Below, in pieces: positions 13,784 through 22,790 of a stretch of DNA of 43,191 bases. How positions within the stretch are numbered: position 1 is the first letter of the stretch; the number at the start of each line of letters is the position of its first letter. The stretch is from a bacterium (GTDB lineage: Bacteria; Pseudomonadota; Gammaproteobacteria; Methylococcales; Methylomonadaceae): the NCBI GenBank assembly GCA_030591965.1, contig JAUVAA010000006.1, forward strand, positions 1 through 43,191, in the 5' to 3' direction. The notes beneath the pieces are model-generated. The model worked only from the letters and a program-made list of their open reading frames with translations, did no database searches and was not told the origin of the DNA. Both the position numbers and the translations under genes were made by a program.

Positions 13784-16711
13784 TTACGAATGATGCATAT
13801 CAAACTCACTAATATCAACGCTATCAATTTGTTCAGGATCAAGGAACTTCTGCGCGTACTCTAAGTAACAACCGCTGTTTAGAAATAAGTTAAATAATTC
13901 AGGGTCGATATGCTGATCTTTTGCCATATGACTCATAATACGAAGCGCTTCACAGAGTGATTTGGCTTTTTTATAAGGTCGGTCAGAAGCCGTTAGCGCT
14001 TCAAAAATATCGGCGATAGCCATTATGCGCGCGGTTACTGGCATATCTACGGCAGTTAAGCGTTTTGGATAGCCTGTGCCATCCATTTTTTCATGATGGC
14101 TGCCAGCCACTAGAGGCACATCCGCTAAATGCTTAGGATAAGGTAGATTTTCCAGCATGATAATCGTTTGTACAATATGGTCATTGATTTTGAAGCGCTC
14201 TTCTTCGGTCAGCGTGCCTTTTTCAATGCTTAAATTATACAGTTCGCCGCGATTATATTTATGCTCAGGCACATCAAGCTTGAATCCCCAAGGGTTGTCT
14301 TGTGGAATCTTATCGCCTGCCTCACGTTCAATAATATGTTCGGCTTTGTCAACTAATAATTTTTCTTGTACAGGCAGAGCTTTAGCGGCTGTTTTTTGCT
14401 GGCGCTGGTTCTCTTCCCAAGATACGCCGAGGCGATCATCTAATGTTCTCATCCAGGTGTATTCGGCAATCTCTGCAAGACGTTGAATTTTTTCTGGAGC
14501 CATGAATTCGCCTCCTTCATTACATTCAGCAATGAAGGCGAAATCATCATCTAACTGTTGTAGTTTAGACTCTAAACTAACACGCAGTGACTCGGGATCA
14601 GCTCCTTTAGCTATTTGCTGCCAATAGTCAATTTCCGCATCTCTTTTTAGTACTTCAACGCGCATTCTAATTTCATGAATCCGGTCGTAGATAGTTTCCA
14701 GTTTAGTGGATTTATCGACTACATATTCTGGTGTAGTCACTTTGCCACAGTCGTGCAACCAGCTTGCGATATGCAGTGATTCCCACTGATCTTGGTCAAG
14801 CTCAAAGTCTTTATAAGTCCCTGTTGTGCTATTGCAGGCAGCTTGAGCAATTAATTTGGCGATTTCAGGCACTCTAGCGCAGTGACCGCCGGTATAAGGT
14901 GATTTAGAGTCAATGGCACCGGCAATTAGCTTAATAAATGAAGCCAGCAAGGCCTTTTGCATCATCAGCAACTGCCGACTTTCTAAAGAAACTGCGGCAA
15001 AGTCTGAGAGCTGCTGTACGAAAGCTAAATGCTCTTCATTGTCCTGATTAGTGCTTTGCTTTTTGTACAATAGACACAGCAAGCCAATAGTTTCTTCATC
15101 TCTATTGCGTAATGGCAGAGCGATGATTTTAACGGCATCAGTCTCTAGTTTATCGAGTAAAGGGGTTAATGAGTTGGGTTGATCTGCTGATAGCTCTATT
15201 TGGCTGCTTTCTTTTTTCTTTAAGGCCTGTGCCAGCGCATTGTCTTCACCGGAAGGGATTTCAGGGAGGTCGCTAAGGTTCTTAACATCTAGCGTACCCA
15301 TGTGCATAAAGCTGGGTTTTAAGCAGCGTTTCTGGTCGTCATAAAGATAAGTTAAAGCGGCATCAGCTTGGCTAATTTGGGTGGTTTGCTGAGTTGTACT
15401 CTGTAATAAATCATCTAAGTTTTGTTCGCCAGCGAGTGAGTGAATAAGCGAGAGAAATTGGCTGATGGTGCTTTTCATCATTTTCATCGCGACAGCAAGT
15501 TCTTCTACTTCAGTAATAGCGGAGCGTGTTGTAATCGGGCTACTAAAGTCAAAGCGGCTAATGAGTCCTGCCTCACCTGCTAAATAGCGTATAGGTTTGG
15601 ATATTTGTCGCGCAAAAAGCCAAATAATAGGAATGGCGATTAAGATAATAATGGCCGCTAGAAGTATTGATTGATCGCGGATTTTGATCGCTGTACTTAA
15701 TAATTCATCTTCTGGGGAAACCATTAAGACAAAAAGGTTAAGCCCTTCTGGTATGTGCATCTCGCGTATCGCTCCGAGCCACTTTTTCTGATTGAACATA
15801 AAATTAAGCGGTTGTGAGACTAGCTGCAAATCTTTGCTTAAAAAGGCAAGCACCTCACTGCCGAGTTCATCGAGTTTAGCTATTTTAAAGTTGTCCTCTG
15901 TAGTTTCAATAATAAGGCGATTAATATCACCATAAACTAGTGCATCACCATTTTTCTCGAAAACAACGATTTTGGTATTGGGCGTTGTTGCATTTTTTAT
16001 GAGGGCGTGAGATAGCTGGTCCAATGTTACATCTGCAGCAATAACAACGCCTTTAGTTGGCGTTTGCAGTGTTAAAGTTGTACCAACTTGGCGGATAAAA
16101 TAAAACAAATAAGGAGCGGTTGAGCTGGCTTTAGGTTCTTCTAGTGCTTGTGTATACCATGGGCGAATACGTGGGTCATAGCTTGTTTCAATGGTTGGAT
16201 CTCGGCTCAATTCTAATAACTGATCAGTATAGAAAATTCTTACTAAGCTGCGCAGGTCTTGCGTATTTGTGTTGATATTATCCACCATAAAGGCGGCGTT
16301 TTGAGGTGCATTAAAGGTCTGGCGTAGAAGCTCAGAATTAATCGGGCGCATAATAAAGTAATCGCCATTTGGATAAGCAATTTGAATGGCCGATAGTTTA
16401 TCTTCATTGTGTAATGCCGTGCTAAATAGAGGCAGTGACTTTAGCCGTTCATCTAAAGAAGTCGCCTGAGTAATCGGCGATAGTGCTAATAGGCTAATGC
16501 TTTGATTGGCTGATTTAAGTAAGCCGCTAAAATTGAGAGTCAGCTCTCGGTTGATTTGTTCGAAGACTAGCTCGCCACCGGCTATAAGAAGTTCTGATGT
16601 TTTGCTGTAGTGTTGCCAGCTGAGTACAGTGCCAAATATCAGCGTAAGGCTGATAAATAATGAGCTAATGGTGAAGTGTAGTGAATATGAACTGCATTTT
16701 TTTGCTGACAT
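13784..16711 (-). CDS. dCache-HAMP-GAF-HD-GYP cyclic-di-GMP phosphodiesterase
   Basis: 975 residues. An inner-membrane sensor: helix at about 12-32, periplasmic dCache domain (about 40-340; DPRIRPWYTQ at 179-188), second helix 348-367, HAMP (about 368-420), GAF (about 425-585), then the HD-GYP output domain from about 600. Catalytic residues are intact: HCARV (610-614), HD 653-654 within LHDCGK, H845, HHE 872-874 and DGTGYP 877-882, so hydrolysis of c-di-GMP is expected. An insert of roughly 150 residues separates the HD pair from H845, much longer than in canonical HD-GYP proteins. The ATG follows AAGGAAG. It is the last minus-strand gene after the TonB-system operon, 98 bp beyond the TPR gene, so it may be co-transcribed. 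Confidence 0.92.
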   Translation of the reverse strand: MSAKKCSSYSLHFTISSLFISLTLIFGTVLSWQHYSKTSELLIAGGELVFEQINRELTLNFSGLLKSANQSISLLALSPITQATSLDERLKSLPLFSTALHNEDKLSAIQIAYPNGDYFIMRPINSELLRQTFNAPQNAAFMVDNINTNTQDLRSLVRIFYTDQLLELSRDPTIETSYDPRIRPWYTQALEEPKASSTAPYLFYFIRQVGTTLTLQTPTKGVVIAADVTLDQLSHALIKNATTPNTKIVVFEKNGDALVYGDINRLIIETTEDNFKIAKLDELGSEVLAFLSKDLQLVSQPLNFMFNQKKWLGAIREMHIPEGLNLFVLMVSPEDELLSTAIKIRDQSILLAAIIILIAIPIIWLFARQISKPIRYLAGEAGLISRFDFSSPITTRSAITEVEELAVAMKMMKSTISQFLSLIHSLAGEQNLDDLLQSTTQQTTQISQADAALTYLYDDQKRCLKPSFMHMGTLDVKNLSDLPEIPSGEDNALAQALKKKESSQIELSADQPNSLTPLLDKLETDAVKIIALPLRNRDEETIGLLCLLYKKQSTNQDNEEHLAFVQQLSDFAAVSLESRQLLMMQKALLASFIKLIAGAIDSKSPYTGGHCARVPEIAKLIAQAACNSTTGTYKDFELDQDQWESLHIASWLHDCGKVTTPEYVVDKSTKLETIYDRIHEIRMRVEVLKRDAEIDYWQQIAKGADPESLRVSLESKLQQLDDDFAFIAECNEGGEFMAPEKIQRLAEIAEYTWMRTLDDRLGVSWEENQRQQKTAAKALPVQEKLLVDKAEHIIEREAGDKIPQDNPWGFKLDVPEHKYNRGELYNLSIEKGTLTEEERFKINDHIVQTIIMLENLPYPKHLADVPLVAGSHHEKMDGTGYPKRLTAVDMPVTARIMAIADIFEALTASDRPYKKAKSLCEALRIMSHMAKDQHIDPELFNLFLNSGCYLEYAQKFLDPEQIDSVDISEFDMHHS

Positions 16712-16809
16712 AATACCTAACTTCCTTGAGAAAAGATTTTCTGCGGCCTTACACCTGTCTTTCGTGTTGTTTTATGCTAAATGCAAGGAGAGTACGTTAT
16801 CAAATAAGT

Positions 16810-18039
16810 TTATGCCGGATTATTACTATTTACCACATAATTTAACCACTGGCCTGCGGATTTTCTGGTTTTTTTGTATTTTCGAGCTTTTTGAAATGCG
16901 CTTTTAGCTGCAGATAACTGCTCAGTTTCATAAAGACTCATACCTAGTAAAATATAAGCCTCTCCAGTTTGTTTTAAACCGCCTTTTTTTAGTGCTTTAT
17001 TGATAGCAGCAATGGCATCTTGCCAAAGTTCCTGTTCAACATGAATACGAGCTAGCTGTAAGTAAAGATCACCTTTATTATTTAGGGCTGAAGCTTTTTC
17101 TAGTGCGGCAATGGCTTGTTTGTATTCCCTGGCATTGGTCCATCCACTAGCAAGTAGTTCCCAATGTGCGGAGTTTTTCTTAACCCGTTGACTATTTAAC
17201 TCTTTGGCTAATAAATTGGCCGCTTGATAGGGCTGTTTGTTGTACATGTATAAATTAAACAGCTGTAAAATTTGCGCTTCGGTTTGGAGATAGCCTTTTT
17301 TGTAAGCGAGGTCTTGAATATTGAGGGCTTGTTTAAATCGGCTTAATTGTTGGTATGTTGCTGCAAGTTGTAGCCAATAAGCTTTTTTATTTGGGTAATT
17401 TGCGATCAGTTTTTTTAAAATTCCTGCCGCCGCCGAATAGTTTTCTAATTCATAATGCAGCGCGAGGTTGAGTTGAAACCAGCTCTCTTGTGGTTTTTTT
17501 GACTGTTTAATCGCTCGCTCGATATAAGGTAAAGCTTTGCGGTATTGTTTTAATTGCGCATAAGCATTAGCGAGCAGCACAGAAACTTGCTGATTTGAAT
17601 GCGTTGGATTCTTTTTTACCCAAGGCTGTAAGGTATTAACTGCTTTTTGATATTGTTCCGTAGCCATATATAGCTGACCTAAATTAAGCAGAGCTTGTTG
17701 CTGTTGTTTCTCAGGTAAGGCTTGGGTGGCAAGGCATTTCTCTAGTGATTGAGCTGCCTTCCTATAATTATTTTCTAGCGCATAAACAGAGGACAAGCTA
17801 CGCAAGGCGAGTGCCTGCTCGTAACTTTTATCTTTTAATTCGGGGATAATTTTTTCTAGTTTTTTACGCGCTTGTGGATAAGCTTGGCTGCTAATAAGCT
17901 TTTCGGTTTTAGTTAATTGCTTATATAGCCACGAAGAAATCGGTGGTGCTTTTTCTTCTTCCGCTTGTGCCGGTATTACAGCAAGCAACCCTAGGATGAT
18001 AAACGCCACCTTTAGACTTTGATAAATACGTTTTCTCAT
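16810..18039 (-). CDS. Periplasmic TPR protein of the TtpC/TonB operon
   Basis: 409 residues with a signal peptide (SLKVAFIILGLLAVIPAQAEE). The rest is built of about ten tetratricopeptide-like helical pairs; typical units are AALRSLSSVYALENNYRKAAQSLEKCL and EAYILLGMSLYETEQLSAAKSAFQKARK (shown only in part by eye). The ATG overlaps the TonB stop by four bases, which ties it to the energy-transduction operon. TPR proteins at this place in related gammaproteobacterial operons are known as conserved partners, probably scaffolding the TonB complex or a receptor in the periplasm. The exact role is unknown. Confidence 0.85.
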   Translation of the reverse strand: MRKRIYQSLKVAFIILGLLAVIPAQAEEEKAPPISSWLYKQLTKTEKLISSQAYPQARKKLEKIIPELKDKSYEQALALRSLSSVYALENNYRKAAQSLEKCLATQALPEKQQQQALLNLGQLYMATEQYQKAVNTLQPWVKKNPTHSNQQVSVLLANAYAQLKQYRKALPYIERAIKQSKKPQESWFQLNLALHYELENYSAAAGILKKLIANYPNKKAYWLQLAATYQQLSRFKQALNIQDLAYKKGYLQTEAQILQLFNLYMYNKQPYQAANLLAKELNSQRVKKNSAHWELLASGWTNAREYKQAIAALEKASALNNKGDLYLQLARIHVEQELWQDAIAAINKALKKGGLKQTGEAYILLGMSLYETEQLSAAKSAFQKARKYKKTRKSAGQWLNYVVNSNNPA

Positions 18040-18671
18040 CGAGATAGCTTAAATTCTAAAGTTTGCACCGCGCGCTGCTCTTGGGCTTCGCCGGCGATAA
18101 TAAGAGGTTTAAATATCCAGCGTTTAATCGCTTTTAATGCCGCGCGGTTAAAGATTGAGTTTGGTTTTGCATCAATCACTACAGCATCTTTCACCTTACC
18201 TTTTGTAGTGATGGTGAATTCTACTTTTACCCAGCCTTGGATGCGTCGGTTTGCCGCGCGCATAGGGTATTGTGGTGGAATTCTTACCAGTGGGATAACG
18301 CTGGTGCTGATAGCTCCCGCACCCATTTTTATATTCTGGCCACTGAGTACCGAGCCACTAAAATTACTGGTGTGTAAGGGAATATCCAAGTTTGGCATAT
18401 CCATATCTGGCGCAGCAACTTTGGACACTTGGGCTGTATAAGCTTTCATCTTTGGTTGAGCTGGGCGTTTTTTAGGTTTAGGCTTGTTTGGAACCTGTCT
18501 TTCTTTAGTTTGAGTTTTCGATTCATGTTTTATACGGCCAATATTAAATCTACTCTGGTTATCGGTTGGTTTTAGATCTTGCTGGTTGTTCATTATCAAA
18601 TACTGCATGCCCCAAAACAGCGCGAGGACTATGATTAGCCCTAAAAGTAATGAACAGATAATGCGGATCAC
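18036..18671 (-). CDS. tonB: TonB-family energy transducer
   Basis: 211 residues. A single N-terminal membrane helix (IICSLLLGLIIVLALFWGMQYLI), a basic/proline-containing periplasmic linker (PNKPKPKKRPAQPK) shorter than in E. coli TonB, and the C-terminal TonB domain with PPQYPMRAANRRIQGWVKVEF and the closing AALKAIKRWIFKP. It transmits proton-motive force from ExbB/ExbD to outer-membrane TonB-dependent receptors. The start codon is GTG and overlaps the ExbD stop (GTGA); the stop overlaps the TPR gene. The short linker and neighbours match the TonB2 type found with TtpC. No TonB-dependent receptor lies in this window, so its substrate is not visible. Confidence 0.9.
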   Translation of the reverse strand: MIRIICSLLLGLIIVLALFWGMQYLIMNNQQDLKPTDNQSRFNIGRIKHESKTQTKERQVPNKPKPKKRPAQPKMKAYTAQVSKVAAPDMDMPNLDIPLHTSNFSGSVLSGQNIKMGAGAISTSVIPLVRIPPQYPMRAANRRIQGWVKVEFTITTKGKVKDAVVIDAKPNSIFNRAALKAIKRWIFKPLIIAGEAQEQRAVQTLEFKLSR

Positions 18672-19081
18672 TGTGACTCCGATTGCGTGGCAATAGTTGG
18701 ATTCATTATGCCTGCAAGCCGTACTTGATCAATAACCTGCACTAAAGCATTTGTTTTTGTTTCTTTATCAGCAACAATAACCACTGAGCCTAACGGATTT
18801 TCAGCAAGTAAACGCGCAACATTAGCGCGCACTGCTCGAAAATCAACGAGGCGCTTATCAATCCAGACATCACCATTGGGTTTTATGCCGACAATAATAT
18901 TTCCTTTATCTTTAGTCTCACTTGTTTGTGCGCTGGGGCGATTAACATCAATGCCCGACTCTTTAACAAATGAAGATGTAACAATAAAGAAAATTAGCAT
19001 GATAAAGACGATATCCAGCATTGGCGTCATATCTATATCTGCACTTTGATCAACGGAGGAACGACTACTTCTACGGCGCAT
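18668..19081 (-). CDS. exbD: ExbD-family proton channel subunit
   Basis: 137 residues. It has a basic N-terminus, a single membrane helix beginning DMTPMLDIVFIMLIFFIVT whose aspartate at about residue 25 is the proton-carrying residue of ExbD/TolR, and a small periplasmic domain (NIIVGIKPNGDVWIDKRLV). It forms the ion channel with ExbB and powers TonB. It lies 16 bp after exbB and overlaps tonB. Confidence 0.93.
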   Translation of the reverse strand: MRRRSSRSSVDQSADIDMTPMLDIVFIMLIFFIVTSSFVKESGIDVNRPSAQTSETKDKGNIIVGIKPNGDVWIDKRLVDFRAVRANVARLLAENPLGSVVIVADKETKTNALVQVIDQVRLAGIMNPTIATQSESQ

Positions 19082-19097
19082 AATGAGTATTAGGTGA

Positions 19098-19622
19098 TTA
19101 ACGATATTTTAATAAATCTGCCAGGTGATGTGATTCATCACTGACACGTTCTTCGATAAGCTTGCTGAAATACAGGCCAGATATGGCAATGACCATGCCA
19201 GCCATTGTAGTAATAGTGGCTTTAGAAATGCCTGACGCCATGGCGCGAGCACTGCCATTGCCCGTAACCGACATAACATCAAATACGTGAATCATACCCA
19301 AGACCGTCCCTAATAAGCCCAGCATCGGGCATAAAGCAATGAGCACTTTTATTAGCGGGACACCTTTACGCATTTGGATTATAACTTCGGAAATCATTGC
19401 CTTGCGAATAAATAGGGCATACGTAGAGTTTTTATCCTTACGTTGATCCCAGCTCTCAAAGCACTGTGTGCGTATTTTCGGGTACAGTTGTTTAAAAAAT
19501 AGCAGGCGCTCGATAATTAAACACCATAAAATAATCGCCACACCTAAAATCAGCCATAATACATCGCCGCCTGAATACAGGAAATTGTGGATATCTTCCA
19601 GAAATTCTAGTTGTTCAGACAT
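19098..19622 (-). CDS. exbB: ExbB/MotA/TolQ-family proton channel protein (small)
   Basis: 174 residues with three membrane helices: about 18-37 (VLWLILGVAIILWCLIIERLL), then the conserved pair in the C-terminal half (LIALCPMLGLLGTVLGMI and ATITTMAGMVIAISGLYF). The GLLGTVxGMI block is the family signature. It is the inner-membrane stator partner of ExbD for TonB. The start overlaps the stop of the larger TtpC-like gene by one base, so the two channel-family proteins are translationally coupled. Confidence 0.92.
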   Translation of the reverse strand: MSEQLEFLEDIHNFLYSGGDVLWLILGVAIILWCLIIERLLFFKQLYPKIRTQCFESWDQRKDKNSTYALFIRKAMISEVIIQMRKGVPLIKVLIALCPMLGLLGTVLGMIHVFDVMSVTGNGSARAMASGISKATITTMAGMVIAISGLYFSKLIEERVSDESHHLADLLKYR

Positions 19623-20959
19623 TATTTACCTGCACGACGGCTCATGATGCCTGCACTTTGTTCATCTAAAAGTTGCACTAATGTTCTGCTACGTGAAGCG
19701 AGTAGATTGTGTATAAATAATAATGGCATCGCTACACTCAAACCTAACATAGTAGTGACTAAGGCTTGAGAAATGCCGTTCGCCATTAATTTTGGATCAC
19801 CCGTACCAAATAAGCTAATAGCTTGGAAGGTCGCGATCATACCGGTTACTGTTCCTAATAAACCTAATAAAGGTGCGACGGCAGCAAGAAGTTTTATTAG
19901 CGACAGGCCTTTTTCTAAAGCAGGAACTTCTCGGGTAATGGCTTCATCAAGTACTAATTCCAGCGTGTCTATCTCTTGTGCGGAGCTTTGCTCAGTCGCC
20001 CCTAAAATTCGCCCTAGAGGATTGTCATCGCTTGCCACAGGATTGTTAATTTGTTTTTGTATTTTACTCCCAGTCAGCATCAAAATAATTAAGCGTATTA
20101 AGGCATAGGTAAAGCCTAAACCACCTAAAGCTAGAATAATATAGCCAATGACACCGCCTTGATCGATACGTTCTTGCGTATTTGGTGTTTGAATTAGCAT
20201 GCTAAGTAAGACGCCGCGGGTAGGGTCAATAGCTACTGGCATTTGGCCGGCAGTGGCTTGACTAAAAGGTGTAGCTAAATCTAGGTATTTACTTCCTGGT
20301 TGGCGTGGGAGACTGATTAGTGCTTTTTCGATAGTGTCAGAATCAGATATATAATTCAGGTATTTGCCGTTTGCTATTAAATTAAAGGCGCCAATGCGCG
20401 TAACGCTGGCCTGCTCTCTATTGCCCGAAACTTCGATTTCGCGATTAAACTTAACTACTTTTCCAGTTTCAGTCATTTCATGCTGTAAGGTAAACCATAA
20501 GGTTTCTAGCTGGTCTATCGTGGGTAAGGCTTTACTATTAGCTATGCTATCTAATTTTTCCGTACGGTTTGGATATTGCGCGGAAACTAACGAGCTTAAG
20601 AGGTCTACGTTTAAATCCCCTGCTGCCTGACGAGCAACGCCAAATAATTCACCAAGTTCACCACTATTGTCTTTAAGCTGAGTTTCTAGTTTGCTGAGTA
20701 ATGCTTCATTGCTTTGTAAGTGTTTTTTTAATTGGGTGCTTAGTCTTTCTTGTTTGGTCAATTCGGCTTCAGCGGCATTTAATAATTGTTGTTGCGTTTG
20801 TTTCTCGGCAAGAAATTCAGCTTCACGAGCACGATTAATTTTGCGTTCAATCGATTGAGTTTGTTTTACGTCGCGTAATAGTTGGTCTAGGTTTTGATGC
20901 TCTGCCCAAGCACTATTTGATAGTAAAAAAATAAATAAAAAATAAGGCATTAATTTCAT
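19622..20959 (-). CDS. ttpC: TtpC-type large MotA/TolQ/ExbB-family protein
   Basis: 445 residues. It has a signal peptide (LMPYFLFIFLLSNSAWAEH), a long periplasmic coiled-coil region (about 25-115, rich in Gln/Glu/Lys: EFLAEKQTQQQLLNAAEAEL), a globular part, then a TolQ/ExbB-like membrane domain from about 270 (GYIILALGGLGFTYALIRLI) with APLLGLLGTVTGMIATFQ near 365. This is the architecture of TtpC, the fourth component of Vibrio-type TonB2 systems, where it bridges the inner-membrane complex and TonB. It overlaps the DUF3450 stop by four bases. The symbol is by analogy of architecture and gene order. Confidence 0.85.
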   Translation of the reverse strand: MKLMPYFLFIFLLSNSAWAEHQNLDQLLRDVKQTQSIERKINRAREAEFLAEKQTQQQLLNAAEAELTKQERLSTQLKKHLQSNEALLSKLETQLKDNSGELGELFGVARQAAGDLNVDLLSSLVSAQYPNRTEKLDSIANSKALPTIDQLETLWFTLQHEMTETGKVVKFNREIEVSGNREQASVTRIGAFNLIANGKYLNYISDSDTIEKALISLPRQPGSKYLDLATPFSQATAGQMPVAIDPTRGVLLSMLIQTPNTQERIDQGGVIGYIILALGGLGFTYALIRLIILMLTGSKIQKQINNPVASDDNPLGRILGATEQSSAQEIDTLELVLDEAITREVPALEKGLSLIKLLAAVAPLLGLLGTVTGMIATFQAISLFGTGDPKLMANGISQALVTTMLGLSVAMPLLFIHNLLASRSRTLVQLLDEQSAGIMSRRAGK

Positions 20960-21735
20960 TGCACTGCCTCCGTTGCTGCAGAAACAGGTAATGTTAATAA
21001 GTCAGGTGCTGCTTCTTTGCGCGCAATACGTAAACCTTGGCGTATCGGGTTGCGATATTCATTAGCTAAAGGTTCCCAGCGTTTTTCAGTTTTATTCCAA
21101 AAACCAGTTTCACTGCCATCAAGGCGTTGGTAATACAAAGCAACACGGCCAAGGCGTAAAAAATCTACCGAGCTAATTGCGTCATTTAATTCGATATTGG
21201 CGCGGTAAGCTTCGATGGTGTTGCCGTAACTATTTTCGATTTGATAAGCTTCGATTAGGCGGCGAAACTTTTCTGCATTAGTCACGTCGGCACGGGTCAT
21301 CATGTCTTTTAGGCTAGCAATACGTTGTTGACGTTCTTCTGGTAAAAACGGTAAATCAAGCTGGACGAACTGTTCTAGGCTATTTTGCATATTTAAAATC
21401 AGAGGCACAATCTCGCGTTGAGTAACTTCAATCTCTTGCAATTGTTGCTCTAAGGAGGATTTTTCTGCTTCTTGAGAATTGAGTAAGTCTTTTAAATACG
21501 CGTTATAAGTGAGCAAGGTCTTTGTTTGGCGGGTTGCCGAACGATACTGCTCTAACATCTTGCGCGTGCGGTCATCTAAGGTATTAATTTTAGACTGTGA
21601 TTTAACAGCGCCGGTATGGATTGCAGCTTCTGTCTTTATGGCTTGTGAAAGAGTGTCAGCATTAGCGGGTAGCGTACATAGGCTTAATGCCGAGGCAACG
21701 GCAATTAATTGAAGCTTGCGAGATAAAAGAAACAT
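20956..21735 (-). CDS. DUF3450 periplasmic protein, first gene of the TtpC/TonB operon
   Basis: 259 residues with a signal peptide (LQLIAVASALSLCTLPANAD). The mature protein is a coiled coil (about 30-115, EKSSLEQQLQEIEVTQREIV) followed by a domain with LPEERQQRIASLKDMM, LRLGRVALYYQRLDGSETGFW and NPIRQGLRIARKEA, all marks of DUF3450. The family is always found with TtpC-type TonB clusters and is thought to be a periplasmic partner; its biochemical role is not established. The start lies in a pyrimidine-rich context with no Shine-Dalgarno, so the true start might differ slightly. Confidence 0.88.
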   Translation of the reverse strand: MFLLSRKLQLIAVASALSLCTLPANADTLSQAIKTEAAIHTGAVKSQSKINTLDDRTRKMLEQYRSATRQTKTLLTYNAYLKDLLNSQEAEKSSLEQQLQEIEVTQREIVPLILNMQNSLEQFVQLDLPFLPEERQQRIASLKDMMTRADVTNAEKFRRLIEAYQIENSYGNTIEAYRANIELNDAISSVDFLRLGRVALYYQRLDGSETGFWNKTEKRWEPLANEYRNPIRQGLRIARKEAAPDLLTLPVSAATEAVQ

Positions 21736-21761
21736 AGAAGAGGAGGGCTGCTAATAAAGAA

Positions 21762-21767
21762 ATTATA
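21762..21767 (-). promoter_or_regulatory. Possible -10 box of the DUF3450-tonB operon
   Basis: A consensus TATAAT is read on the minus strand 27 bases before the DUF3450 ATG. The best -35 (TTGCTC) is 18-19 bases upstream and weak, so this is a tentative sigma-70 promoter. Confidence 0.3.
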
Positions 21768-21828
21768 AAAACTTTAGCACAGCTAGAGCAAAAGGCAATT
21801 GCTTATTTTATTCGTAAGTAGAATAAGA

Positions 21829-21856
21829 GCGGAGTTTTTGTGAATAAAAACTCCGC
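21829..21856 (-). terminator. Intrinsic terminator after the second MCWS membrane gene
   Basis: GCGGAGTTTTT and AAAAACTCCGC are perfect 11-base arms with a six-base loop. It is placed 30 bases after the stop of the 21887-22639 gene and before the DUF3450 operon, so it separates the two transcription units. Confidence 0.75.
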
Positions 21857-21886
21857 GCAGGTTTTTTGTGCTAATTCCGTTTGCAA

Positions 21887-22639
21887 TTATAAAGAATCAC
21901 CAATGGTGCGTTGATAAAAAGGCCATTTTTTAACATGTAAATATTGTCTAATAGGCGATTTAATAACCGAGACACATAAGGCGATAGAAAATAAACACCA
22001 GACTGCAGCAAACTCATTTGGGTCGTCTGTTAATGCATCTGAAAGTACTGGGCCGACCAGTAAATGAAACAGAACAAAGCGGTATGACCCATAAAGAAAT
22101 GGCATATAAAATCCGACCCAAAGATAGACGAAACCATGTAAGCCACCTTCAAATCCTGGGAGCCAAGAAACTGGGGGGGACATAATGTCATTTAAGGGTA
22201 ATTGCCATGCAATATGCCAAGCGCCAGACGTGGAGCATACTTGTGTGCCACAAACCGCTTCGGTACCAATAACGCAAAGTCCAGCCCATGCAAATGGCAT
22301 CATTTTAACGATCATTGCTAATGCAGCGACTGCGCACAAAGTGTAAACCGTTGTTCTGATTCTTAGCTTAACGCTTTCAGGGATAAAGTACATCGCGACC
22401 ATATTGATAAAAAATGGCTGAAATGCAATATGTAGATAGCCAAAGAGCGTGAGTACCTGATTGGTTGGCGAGCTACATTCATCAATATAAACATAAGTCG
22501 CGGCTTGTAATAGTTCCATTAACGCAAAAAAAGTTAACGGAATCCAAAGTTCTTTGGACTCTCTTTTAGAGGCAACATAGACGGCTGTTCCCAGTCCAAT
22601 TGTTGCTAAAACTGCGGACGCTTCTCCACTCCAACACAT
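21887..22639 (-). CDS. MCWS-start multi-pass membrane protein, paralogue A (DUF6629/DUF5765-like)
   Basis: 250 residues, mostly hydrophobic, with about seven membrane helices. It begins MCWSGEAS, the hallmark N-terminus of a family of uncharacterised membrane proteins (DUF6629 or DUF5765; I cannot decide by eye). Conserved polar features inside the membrane region include the ALMELLQAATY helix, GYLHIAFQPFF, and GAWHIAWQ, with histidines that could bind metal or haem. Cysteines C3, C55 and a VCGTQVC pair may form disulfides or bind metal. By eye it differs from the upstream neighbour at about 45 of 250 positions (roughly 82% identical, no gaps). It has its own terminator. Function unknown. Confidence 0.8.
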   Translation of the reverse strand: MCWSGEASAVLATIGLGTAVYVASKRESKELWIPLTFFALMELLQAATYVYIDECSSPTNQVLTLFGYLHIAFQPFFINMVAMYFIPESVKLRIRTTVYTLCAVAALAMIVKMMPFAWAGLCVIGTEAVCGTQVCSTSGAWHIAWQLPLNDIMSPPVSWLPGFEGGLHGFVYLWVGFYMPFLYGSYRFVLFHLLVGPVLSDALTDDPNEFAAVWCLFSIALCVSVIKSPIRQYLHVKKWPFYQRTIGDSL

Positions 22640-22737
22640 ACCAAACCTCGAATAAAAAAATTGTTATTATTATAAAAACGAAAGGCTGAGTATTGCAAAG
22701 CGACTACTTAAATCACTTTGCCCTACTCAGCCTATAA

Positions 22738-22766
22738 AAAGCTATTAGCCTTTAGCTAATAGCTTT
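22738..22766 (-). terminator. Intrinsic terminator after paralogue B
   Basis: AAAGCTATTAGC and GCTAATAGCTTT form a perfect 12-base stem with a five-base loop, 24 bases after the stop of the 22791-23543 gene. The U-run beyond is short. It suggests that the two paralogues are mostly transcribed separately. Confidence 0.65.
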
Positions 22767-22790
22767 GCTGTGTCATGATGCTTACGCAAA

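Noticed and set aside
16629-16907. 92-residue plus-strand ORF spanning the gap between the HD-GYP and TPR genes
   Set aside because: Overlaps both real genes in antisense and has no ribosome site.
18019-18441. 140-residue plus-strand ORF opposite tonB
   Set aside because: Antisense shadow of tonB with no ribosome site and no recognisable motif.
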